Source: a bacterium
GTDB taxonomy: Bacteria; Planctomycetota; UBA11346
DNA length: 13,030 bases
Assembly: GCA_020049615.1 (NCBI GenBank)
Contig: JAIFKN010000221.1
Coordinates: 1-13,030, forward strand
Direction: 5' to 3'
Position 1 is the stretch's first letter; each line of letters opens with the position of its first letter. Positions 7,329-13,030 of the stretch are shown here, piece by piece. The notes under the pieces are model-generated. The model did no database searches and was not told the DNA's origin. It saw nothing but the letters and a program-made list of their open reading frames with translations. Position numbers and translations under genes: made by a program.

Positions 7329-7919
7329 ATGCCCATACCTTACGTCATCGAGAAGGACTCGCGCGGCGAGCGCACCTACGACATCTACTCGCGCCTGCTC
7401 AAGGACCGCATCATCTTCCTCGGCGAGCCGATCGACGACTTCGTCGCCAACGTCGTCGTCGCCCAGCTCCTCTTCCTGCAGAGCCAGAAGCGCGACGCCG
7501 ACATCACCCTCTACATCAACAGCCCCGGCGGCATCATCAGCTCGGGCTTCGCCATCTACGACACGATGCAGTACCTGACCTGCGACGTGGCGACGGTGTG
7601 CATCGGCCAGGCCGCCAGCATGGGGTCGTTCCTGCTCGCCGCCGGCACCAAGGGCAAGCGCTTCGCCCTGCCGCACAGCCGCATCATGATCCATCAGCCG
7701 ATGGGCGGCACCTCCGGCCAGGCCAGCGACATCGAGATCCAGGCGCGCGAGCTGATCCGGCTGAAGAAGGAGCTGAACCGCATCCTCTCGGAGACCACCG
7801 GCAAGCCGATCGAGCGCGTGACCAAGGACAGCGAGCGCGACCACTACATGAGCGCCGACGAGGCGTGCGCCTACGGCATCGTCGACAAGGTCGTGACCAA
7901 GCCGGCGGCGGAGAAGTGA
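7329..7919 (+). CDS. clpP: ATP-dependent Clp protease proteolytic subunit
   Basis: A 196-residue ClpP, the serine peptidase that forms a double seven-membered ring and degrades proteins fed by ClpX or ClpA/C. The catalytic triad is complete: S97 in GQAASMGS, H122 in IMIHQP and D171 in SERDHYM; the oxyanion segment NSPGG is at 64-68. These numbers equal those of mature E. coli ClpP because the protein begins directly at the mature-type N-terminus ([20 protein letters not shown]) with no propeptide. Only Met removal is therefore needed before the axial N-terminal loops can form. The start at 7329 is fixed by this N-terminus; the frame is open upstream and the ribosome site is weak. clpX starts 4 bases after its stop, so the two are co-transcribed. 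Identification is certain. Confidence 0.98.
   Translation: MPIPYVIEKDSRGERTYDIYSRLLKDRIIFLGEPIDDFVANVVVAQLLFLQSQKRDADITLYINSPGGIISSGFAIYDTMQYLTCDVATVCIGQAASMGSFLLAAGTKGKRFALPHSRIMIHQPMGGTSGQASDIEIQARELIRLKKELNRILSETTGKPIERVTKDSERDHYMSADEACAYGIVDKVVTKPAAEK
7910..7913 (+). promoter_or_regulatory. Ribosome binding site of clpX, inside the end of clpP
   Basis: GGAG lies 10 bases before the GTG start of clpX and is embedded in the last codons of clpP. Ribosomes finishing clpP would therefore sit over it, consistent with coupled translation of the two subunits. Confidence 0.5.
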
Positions 7920-7923
7920 CACC

Positions 7924-9216
7924 GTGAGCAAGCGCAAGGGAGACACCGGCCTCGACTCCTGCTCGTTCTGCGGCCGCCACAGCGGGCAGGTCGACCGGCT
8001 CATCCAGGGTCCGCCCGGCACCTACATCTGCAACGAATGCGTCGACGTCTGCTCGACCCTGATCCGCGACCAGAAGACGGAGAAGAAGAGCGCGATCAAG
8101 GACGCCGCAGCCCCCCGTCCCGGTCCGAAGCTGTCGAGCCCGCAGGACATCAAGGCCCATCTCGACCAGTACATCATCGGCCAGGAGAAGGCGAAGCGCG
8201 TCATCTCGGTAGCTGTGTACAACCACTACAAGCGCCTGCGCCACAACCAGGTCGGCTCGGGGGTGGAGCTCGAGAAGTCCAACATCCTCCTGCTGGGCCC
8301 CACCGGCAGCGGCAAGACGGCAATCGCCCGCTGCCTGGCCAAGCTGCTCAACGTGCCCTTCGCCATCGGCGACGCGACCACGCTGACCGAGGCCGGCTAC
8401 GTCGGCGAGGATGTCGAGAATCTCATCCTGCGCCTGCTGCAGAGCGCCGACTTCGACGTCGCGCGCTGCGAGACCGGCATCATCTACGTCGACGAGATCG
8501 ATAAGATCGCGCGTAGCGCCGGCAACGTCTCGATCACCCGCGACGTCAGCGGCGAGGGCGTGCAGCAGGCCCTGCTCAAGCTGATCGAGGGCACCGTCGC
8601 CAACGTCCCGCCGGGCGGCGGCCGCAAGCATCCCGAGCAGAAGTACATCCAGGTCAACACCGAGAGCATCCTGTTCATCGTCGGCGGCGCGTTCAGCGGC
8701 CTGCCCGAGATCGTCGGCCGGCGCCTGGGTGACAAGCAGGTCGGCTTCCGCATCTCGCAGGTCGACGCCGCCCGCACCGCGCTGGAGGCCGACGACGCCG
8801 AATATGCCCTGCTGCAGCACGTGCAACCGCAGGATCTCGTCGATTTCGGCATGATCCCGGAATTCATCGGCCGCCTGCCGGTGGTCTGCGCCCTGACCCC
8901 GCTGGCCGAAGAGGCGCTGATCAGCATCCTCTCCGAGCCGAAGAACGCCCTGGTCAAGCAGTACCAGGCGCTCTTCGCCATGGAGGGAGCGTCGCTCTCG
9001 TTCACCGAGGACGCCCTGCGCGTGGTCGCTCGCCGCGCCCACGAGCGCAAGACCGGGGCCCGTGCCTTGCGCGCCATTCTCGAGGAGATCATGCTCGATC
9101 TCATGTTCGAGGTGCCGGTGCTGGTCAAGACCCAGAAGGAGTTCCTGGTCGACGCCGACTTCATCGAGGGCCGTCGCCGCATCACCGATCCGCCGGCCTC
9201 GCGCAAGTCCGCCTGA
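7924..9216 (+). CDS. clpX: ATP-dependent Clp protease ATP-binding subunit ClpX
   Basis: A 430-residue AAA+ unfoldase that recognises tagged substrates and threads them into ClpP. The N-terminal C4 zinc-binding domain has C13, C16, C36 and C39. The AAA+ core has Walker A GPTGSGKT (125-132), pore-1 loop GYVG (158-161), Walker B IIYVDEID (186-193), the RKHP pore segment (234-237), arginine finger R317 in EFIGRLPV and sensor-2 GARALR (378-383). The ClpP-docking tripeptide, normally IGF, is VGF (273-275), a conservative change. Length is close to the E. coli protein. The start is GTG, 4 bases after clpP and supported by the GGAG site. The downstream gene begins 5 bases after its stop, so the transcript continues into accessory genes. 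Identification is certain. Confidence 0.98.
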   Translation: MSKRKGDTGLDSCSFCGRHSGQVDRLIQGPPGTYICNECVDVCSTLIRDQKTEKKSAIKDAAAPRPGPKLSSPQDIKAHLDQYIIGQEKAKRVISVAVYNHYKRLRHNQVGSGVELEKSNILLLGPTGSGKTAIARCLAKLLNVPFAIGDATTLTEAGYVGEDVENLILRLLQSADFDVARCETGIIYVDEIDKIARSAGNVSITRDVSGEGVQQALLKLIEGTVANVPPGGGRKHPEQKYIQVNTESILFIVGGAFSGLPEIVGRRLGDKQVGFRISQVDAARTALEADDAEYALLQHVQPQDLVDFGMIPEFIGRLPVVCALTPLAEEALISILSEPKNALVKQYQALFAMEGASLSFTEDALRVVARRAHERKTGARALRAILEEIMLDLMFEVPVLVKTQKEFLVDADFIEGRRRITDPPASRKSA

Positions 9217-9221
9217 GACCG

Positions 9222-10283
9222 ATGGCAGGCCGCCGCGCCGACCTCGCCCATCCCGACAGGCCGGAGCGCCTCGCAGCGCTCGCCGCGCTGCACGCCACCA
9301 CACCTGCGACCCCGCGTCGCGGTTGCGACCTGCTGCTGCGCAGCGACCACTCGTTCGGCCCCTTCCTCTCCGCCTGCGAGGCGGTGTGGGAGGCACGGCT
9401 GGCCGGGCTGGAGTTCGCGGGCATCGCCGACCTCCTCAGCACCGCTGGTCACGGTGAATTCGCCGAGGCTGGCGCGGTCGTCAACCTGCCCGCCATACTC
9501 GGCCTGGAGATCGCGGCTGCCGATGGGGTGCGCCTGATGGGGCTCGGCGTCAGCCGACCAGCGGATGCGACGGCCCAGTCGGCGCTAGCCCGGTTGCGCG
9601 ATCTGCACGAGACCCACTGCCGGACGCTGACGGCGCGCCTGGGCGAGCGCTTCCGTTCCACGGTCGGGGCCGCCGGCCCCTCCTGGAACGATGTCGTCGG
9701 TCTCACCCCGGTCGGCAACGTCCTGGAACGCCACGTCGCCTGGGCGGCGGTCGGGCGGGTCCGCGAGGTCGCCGTCGAACGCAGCATGCCCGCCGCCGAC
9801 GCCTGGCAGCGCGTGGTCGGCCGTCCGCCCGCTGGCGACGACGGCGAGCAGTTCCGCCTGGTCCTCGACCGCCTGTTCCAGGCCGGCGGCCCGTGCCACG
9901 TGCCCGGACCGGCCGCCCCTGCCGTGTCCGAGGCGGTCGCCATCTGCCACGGCCTTGGCGCCCTGCCGGCCGCCATCGTTCCTGGGCCGACGCCCAGCGG
10001 TCTGCGCGGCTGGTGCGATCGGATGGCGGCCGCGGGCGTCCGCGCCCTCGCCGTGCTGCCGGCGCGTCACGACGAGGAACTGATCGCCTCCGCCGTCGCC
10101 GAGGCCGATCGCCGCGACTGGCCGATCATCGATGGCAGCGCCCTGGACGGTCCAGAGTCGGCGCCGCTGACCTCGCGCCGGAGCCTGGACGACCGTTTCC
10201 TGCCGGCCTTCCGCGCCGGGGCCGAGGCCGCGCTCGCGCAGCAGCGCTCCGCCATAGCATCCCCAGCCAACTCCGAGGCCTGA
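9222..10283 (+). CDS. Degenerate PHP-domain protein, probably metal-site defective
   Basis: A 353-residue protein whose first 110 residues read as a PHP (polymerase and histidinol phosphatase) domain. DLLLRSDHSFGPF (36-48) sits where family members have a D/N-x-H-x-H-[ST] motif followed by SFSPY; AGLEFAGIAD (61-70) matches the 'GL..aGI.DHD' strand, and GLE (94-96) the next one. Both motif-I histidines are replaced (L38 and R40), and the histidine after D70 is L71, so a normal two- or three-metal phosphoesterase site cannot form. The C-terminal part (about 236-310: LGALPAAIVPG, then AGVRALAVLPARHD, then WPIIDGSAL) looks like the sugar-metabolism-linked PHP family that I recall from planctomycetes and Firmicutes, but this is from memory. 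The gene is 5 bases after clpX and 3 bases before the SGNH gene. Family placement is probable; a catalytic role is unlikely, and no function is assigned. Confidence 0.7.
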   Translation: MAGRRADLAHPDRPERLAALAALHATTPATPRRGCDLLLRSDHSFGPFLSACEAVWEARLAGLEFAGIADLLSTAGHGEFAEAGAVVNLPAILGLEIAAADGVRLMGLGVSRPADATAQSALARLRDLHETHCRTLTARLGERFRSTVGAAGPSWNDVVGLTPVGNVLERHVAWAAVGRVREVAVERSMPAADAWQRVVGRPPAGDDGEQFRLVLDRLFQAGGPCHVPGPAAPAVSEAVAICHGLGALPAAIVPGPTPSGLRGWCDRMAAAGVRALAVLPARHDEELIASAVAEADRRDWPIIDGSALDGPESAPLTSRRSLDDRFLPAFRAGAEAALAQQRSAIASPANSEA

Positions 10284-10286
10284 ACC

Positions 10287-10955
10287 ATGCTCATCGCAGC
10301 CCGCTCCAAGCTCCTCTTCATCGGCGACTCGATCACTGACGCCGGACGCAACCGGCCGGTGGCCGAGGGGCTTTTCGATCCGCTCGGCAAGGGCTATGTC
10401 ACGCAGGTCTCGGCCCTGCTCGGTGCTGCCTATCCCGACCGCCCGGTGCGCGTGGCCAACACCGGTTGCTCGGGCAACACCGTGCGCGACCTCAAGGGCC
10501 GCTGGCAGACCGACGTCCTCGACCTCAAGCCGGACTGGCTGTCGATCATGATCGGCACCAACGACGTGTGGCGCCAGTTCGACTCTCCCCTGTTCCCCGA
10601 GGCCGCCGTGCAGCCCGAGGAGTACGAGACGACCCTCGACGCGCTGGTCGGCACGACCAAGCCGCTGCTCAAGGGGATGGTGCTGATGACCCCCTTCCAC
10701 ATCGAGGCCAATCCGGCCGACGCGATGCGTGCGCGCATGGACCAGTACGGCAAGATCGTCCTGGCGGTGGCCAAGAAGCACGGCGTCATCGGCGTCGACA
10801 CCCAGGCCGCCTTCGACCGGGCGCTGAAACACCAGCACTCCTGCAATCTCGCCTGGGATCGGGTCCATCCGAACCTAGTCGGTCACATGATCCTGGCTCG
10901 CGCCTTCCTCGATGCGGTCGGTTTCGTCTGGAGCCCTGTCCGCCGCGAGAAGTAG
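10287..10955 (+). CDS. SGNH/GDSL hydrolase family protein
   Basis: A 222-residue cytoplasmic-type SGNH hydrolase (no signal peptide). All four blocks are present: block I FIGDSITD with nucleophile S15; block II NTGCSGNT with G60; block III IGTNDVW with N92; block V WDRVHPN with D191 and H194. The 'TDAGR' after GDSI and the 'ML.TPF.IE' segment match the lysophospholipase L1-like group often annotated as GDSL lipases, whose members are frequently deacetylases or deacylases of carbohydrate or lipid esters. The substrate cannot be told. GAGG at 10275-10278, 8 bases before the ATG, is a good ribosome site and lies in the end of the PHP-like gene, so the two are probably co-translated. A strong inverted repeat follows 15 bases after the stop codon. 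The family and an active site are secure. Confidence 0.94.
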   Translation: MLIAARSKLLFIGDSITDAGRNRPVAEGLFDPLGKGYVTQVSALLGAAYPDRPVRVANTGCSGNTVRDLKGRWQTDVLDLKPDWLSIMIGTNDVWRQFDSPLFPEAAVQPEEYETTLDALVGTTKPLLKGMVLMTPFHIEANPADAMRARMDQYGKIVLAVAKKHGVIGVDTQAAFDRALKHQHSCNLAWDRVHPNLVGHMILARAFLDAVGFVWSPVRREK

Positions 10956-10970
10956 TCAGTCGCGCATCCG

Positions 10971-11009
10971 CTGACCACCGTATCGCCGTCCTGGCGACAA
11001 GGTGGTCAG
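10971..11009 (+). repeat. Nested inverted repeat (hairpin) between the SGNH gene and eboD
   Basis: A perfect 9-base outer stem, CTGACCACC (10971-10979) with GGTGGTCAG (11001-11009), encloses an inner stem TCGCC (10983-10987) with GGCGA (10993-10997) and a five-base loop. The two stems are separated by a 3x3 internal loop in which one A-T pair is also possible. It begins 15 bases after the SGNH stop codon. No T-run follows, so it is not a classic intrinsic terminator. It may be an attenuator or RNA-stability element for the clp transcript, or a protein-binding site for eboD control. Confidence 0.6.
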
Positions 11010-11052
11010 ATCCCATGATCGCCAAGGCCGTTCCCGCGTTGAACATGGAGCC

Positions 11053-12249
11053 ATGACTTCCCGCGACTGGTCCTTCGGCGTCGATTTCCGGTTCCCGGTC
11101 GTCTTCACCCGGGACGTCTTCGCGGCTGACAACGCCGTTCTGGCCGAGTTGATGGATCCGGGGGCGGAATCGCCGATCGCCAGGGCCGTGGTCTTCATCG
11201 ACTCCGCCGTCCTCGCCAGCCGCCCTGGCCTGGTGCGCGACATCCATGCCTGGTTCGCCGCCCACGCCGGCCATCGCATAGCCCTGGCTGCGGCTCCTGA
11301 GCCGATCAGCGGCGGCGAGGCCGCCAAGCAGGGACTGGCGGTGGTCGAACGCGTCGCCCGCGTCGGTGTCGACCTCGGCCTGTGCCGGCACTCCTACGTC
11401 CTGATCATCGGCGGTGGAGCGGTCGTCGATGCGGTCGGCCTGGGCGCGTCGCTGTTCCACCGCGGCCTGCGCCAGATCCGCCTGCCCAGCACCACCCTCG
11501 GCCAGTGCGATGCCGGCCTGGGGGTGAAGAACGCGGTCAATCTCTTCGGCCTGAAGAACCTCATCGGCACCTTCACCCCCCCCTGGGCGGTGGTCGATGA
11601 CAGCCGCTTCCTCGAATCCCAGGACGACCGCAGCTGGCGCGCCGGTCTGGCCGAGGCGGTCAAGGTGGCCGTGATCAAGGACGCCGCGTTCCTCGAGCGT
11701 ATCGAAAACCTCGCTCCCGCCCTGGCGCGACGCGACCTGCTGGCCATGGAGGAGGTGGTCGAGCGCTGCGCGCGGTTGCACCTCGAGCACATCACCACCT
11801 CGGGCGACCCGTTCGAGCATGGTTCGTCGCGTCCGCTCGACTTCGGACATTGGTCGGCGCACCGTCTGGAGGCGCTGTCGAAGCACCGTCTGCAGCATGG
11901 CGAAGCGGTCGCGATCGGTGTCGCTCTCGACGCCCTCTACGCTGTCCGCATCGGTCGTCTGACCACGGCTGAAGCCGAGCGCGTCGTCAGGACCCTGTCG
12001 ACTCTCGGTTTCCGCCTGTGGGACGCCACATTCGACCTGCTTGATGCTGATGGCCGCAGGCAGATCTACGCCGGCCTGGCCCAGTTCCGCGAACACCTTG
12101 GCGGTCGCCTCACGCTCGCCATGCCAAGTGGCCTGGGATGCCGCGCCGACATCGGGGATTTCGACGAAAACGTGTGCGAGGCCGCCCTGGCGGATCTGCG
12201 CCAAGTGGCCCGCCAAGGTGTCCAAGCGTCCCCGACGCAACGGCAATAA
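11053..12249 (+). CDS. eboD: EboD-type 3-dehydroquinate synthase-like sugar phosphate cyclase
   Basis: A 398-residue member of the AroB sugar-phosphate-cyclase superfamily. NAD-binding IIGGGAVVDAVG is at 118-129, the substrate loop LPSTTLGQCDAGLGVKNAVN at 144-163, and metal ligands correspond to E201 (GLAEAVK), H266 (LDFGHWSAH) and H282 (LQHGEAVAIG). The segment SGDPFEHGSSRPLDFGHW is the signature of the EboD group, not of ordinary shikimate-pathway AroB, where the equivalent is LNFGHTFGHAIE. EboD is encoded in ebo operons linked to export of cyclised metabolites such as the scytonemin precursor; its exact reaction is unproven. The ATG at 11053 fits the family N-terminus; a GTG at 11002 in the same frame lies inside the inverted repeat and is rejected. 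No eboA, B, C, E or F is visible nearby. Superfamily is certain, EboD subgroup likely. Confidence 0.85.
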   Translation: MTSRDWSFGVDFRFPVVFTRDVFAADNAVLAELMDPGAESPIARAVVFIDSAVLASRPGLVRDIHAWFAAHAGHRIALAAAPEPISGGEAAKQGLAVVERVARVGVDLGLCRHSYVLIIGGGAVVDAVGLGASLFHRGLRQIRLPSTTLGQCDAGLGVKNAVNLFGLKNLIGTFTPPWAVVDDSRFLESQDDRSWRAGLAEAVKVAVIKDAAFLERIENLAPALARRDLLAMEEVVERCARLHLEHITTSGDPFEHGSSRPLDFGHWSAHRLEALSKHRLQHGEAVAIGVALDALYAVRIGRLTTAEAERVVRTLSTLGFRLWDATFDLLDADGRRQIYAGLAQFREHLGGRLTLAMPSGLGCRADIGDFDENVCEAALADLRQVARQGVQASPTQRQ

Positions 12250-12275
12250 CCTCAGGCCCTGCGCCTGGCATAGCT

Positions 12276-12343
12276 GCTGGGACGCCTGCCGTCGCTCAGC
12301 CCCAGCACCAGCTTCGCCGCCATCTGCACTGCGGGCGTCCAGC
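12276..12343 (+). other. Long-stem RNA hairpin candidate after eboD
   Basis: GCTGGGACGCCTGC (12276-12289) can pair with GCGGGCGTCCAGC (12331-12343): 13 pairs with one bulged G and one G-T wobble, around a 41-base loop. It lies in the 177-base gap between eboD and the PA14 gene. No T-run follows. A second, weaker pairing, GTGCCCTGA (12376-12384) with TCAGGCAC (12409-12416), is followed by CTTTGATTT and could be a poor terminator. Both are pattern-based; one may end the clp-eboD transcript. Confidence 0.3.
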
Positions 12344-12426
12344 AAAGGTGATCCCGTTGTCATGCGCGTGCTATCGTGCCCTGATCATGCCATTGTTGCG
12401 CGCGCCTGTCAGGCACCTTTGATTTC

Positions 12427-13030
12427 ATGAACTCGACACCCTGGCGTCTGCCGGTCCTCGCCCTCGTCGTCTGCGCGTCCTGCCTCCAGGCGCAAGTAGG
12501 CGGCGGTTACACCGACGGCGGGCTCCGTGGTGAATATTTTGCGAATGCCGACCTGAAGGGCCCGCCAGCCTTCACTCGACGTGAGCTGCGCCTCGACTGC
12601 GACTGGGGCACCGTCCTGCCCATCGGCGGCTCGAACGATCCCCGCTACCGGTCCTTCCCCCTCGACAGCTTCTCCGCCCGCTACACCGGCAGGATCATCG
12701 CCGCCTTCACCGAGACCTACACCGTCAAGGCCATCGCCAACGACGGGGTGCGGGTCTTCGTGAAGGCGGAAGGCGCATCGACCTGGACCACCCTGATCGA
12801 CGCCTGGGGCGCTGCCGCCACCACCACGGGCTCGACCGCCCTGGTCGCCGGCAAGCCTTATGAGGTGCGGATCGAATACCGTGAACTGGCCGGGGCCGCC
12901 GTCCTCCGCCTGCTGTGGTCGAGCCCCAGCACGCCCGAAGAGGTCATCGATCCGTTGATGCACCAGGGCTTCAACGTCAACTTCTGGGGCGAAGGCTACG
13001 CCGATCTCGCCAAGAGCGGACGCCCCGAAT
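12427..13030 (+). CDS. Secreted PA14-domain protein, N-terminal part (runs off the right edge)
   Basis: The frame is open from the ATG at 12427 to the end of the window: 201 codons without a stop. A signal peptide (MNSTPWRLPVLALVVCASC, cleavage likely after LQA at residue 22) leads directly into a PA14 domain (about 33-167): GLRGEYFAN (33-41), FSARYTGRI, FTETYTVKAIANDGVRVFV, TALVAGKPYEVRIEYRE and AAVLRLLWSSPS. PA14 is a beta-barrel that usually binds carbohydrate and is found in secreted glycosidases, adhesins and proteases. In planctomycetes it often sits in front of enzymatic or cytochrome domains, so what follows beyond the window decides the function. The segment after the domain (VNFWGEGYADLAKSGRPE) could be the start of a second module. 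No clear ribosome site precedes the ATG. Transcription is probably separate from eboD. PA14 identity is secure. Confidence 0.9.
   Translation, partial: MNSTPWRLPVLALVVCASCLQAQVGGGYTDGGLRGEYFANADLKGPPAFTRRELRLDCDWGTVLPIGGSNDPRYRSFPLDSFSARYTGRIIAAFTETYTVKAIANDGVRVFVKAEGASTWTTLIDAWGAAATTTGSTALVAGKPYEVRIEYRELAGAAVLRLLWSSPSTPEEVIDPLMHQGFNVNFWGEGYADLAKSGRPE

Noticed and set aside
7184..7336. Upstream extension of the TPR/HEAT frame (51 codons)
   Set aside because: It would bury the signal peptide and overlap the clpP start codon; ATG at 7183 has a ribosome site.
7684..9396. 570-codon open frame on the minus strand opposite clpP and clpX
   Set aside because: It is exactly opposite two certain genes; its repetitive Asp/Ala/Gly/Leu-rich product is the usual antisense shadow of high-GC codon use.
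9585..10868. 427-codon minus-strand open frame opposite the PHP-like and SGNH genes
   Set aside because: The plus-strand proteins have recognisable motifs and tight operon spacing; the minus-strand product has none.
11045..11056. Mini-ORF ATG GAG CCA TGA overlapping the eboD start
   Set aside because: Three codons that can arise by chance; there is no ribosome site and no evidence for a leader peptide.
10786..12363. 525-codon minus-strand open frame opposite eboD
   Set aside because: eboD has full catalytic motifs on the plus strand; this is an antisense shadow.
12470..12493. Possible lipobox around the cysteine at residue 19 of the PA14 protein
   Set aside because: The residues before the cysteine (CAS) do not fit the L-[AS]-[GA]-C consensus; ordinary signal peptidase cleavage after LQA fits better.
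1..13030. Mobile elements, CRISPR arrays, tRNA or rRNA genes
   Set aside because: I found no transposase, integrase, terminal repeats, regularly spaced repeats, or tRNA-like or rRNA-like sequence.

Overview
The window is a gene-dense, high-GC bacterial chromosomal segment with twelve genes I can support in full or in part, plus a truncated one at the left edge. No rRNA, tRNA, CRISPR array, transposase or phage gene is visible. Gene content suggests a planctomycete-like bacterium (inference, not proven): a membrane-anchored Hanks-type Ser/Thr kinase, an exported protein opening with the 'LA.WC..NG' tetratricopeptide style common in that phylum, a secreted PA14 protein, a SprT-like metalloprotease and a stand-alone EboD-type cyclase.

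Left part (1-2376, minus strand): a transmembrane Ser/Thr kinase is followed by the first 54 codons of a ferredoxin-NADP reductase/sulfide dehydrogenase-type FAD/NAD-binding subunit that runs off the left edge. A 436-base divergent gap (2377-2812) with an AT-rich stretch separates the kinase from a plus-strand pirin (2813-3514), which meets the next minus-strand cluster tail to tail with only 7 bases between stops.

Middle (3522-7183, minus strand): a probable four-gene transcription unit reads exported TPR/HEAT-repeat protein, then YggS (PLP homeostasis), then SprT-like metalloprotease, then a small exported beta-rich protein. The last two overlap by 4 bases (ATGA).

Right part (7329-12249, plus strand): a divergent 145-base region leads into clpP and clpX (4-base gap), a degenerate PHP-domain protein (5-base gap), an SGNH/GDSL hydrolase (3-base gap), and, after a 97-base gap holding a strong inverted repeat, an EboD-type 3-dehydroquinate-synthase-like cyclase. 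A 177-base gap then precedes a secreted PA14-domain protein cut by the right edge.

The best leads are: the PHP-family protein that has lost its metal-binding histidines yet sits in an operon with clpXP; the isolated eboD next to an SGNH hydrolase; the extracellular half of the kinase, which may carry a degenerate SGNH-like fold; and the 39-base nested inverted repeat between the SGNH gene and eboD. I found no convincing wholly new multi-gene system.
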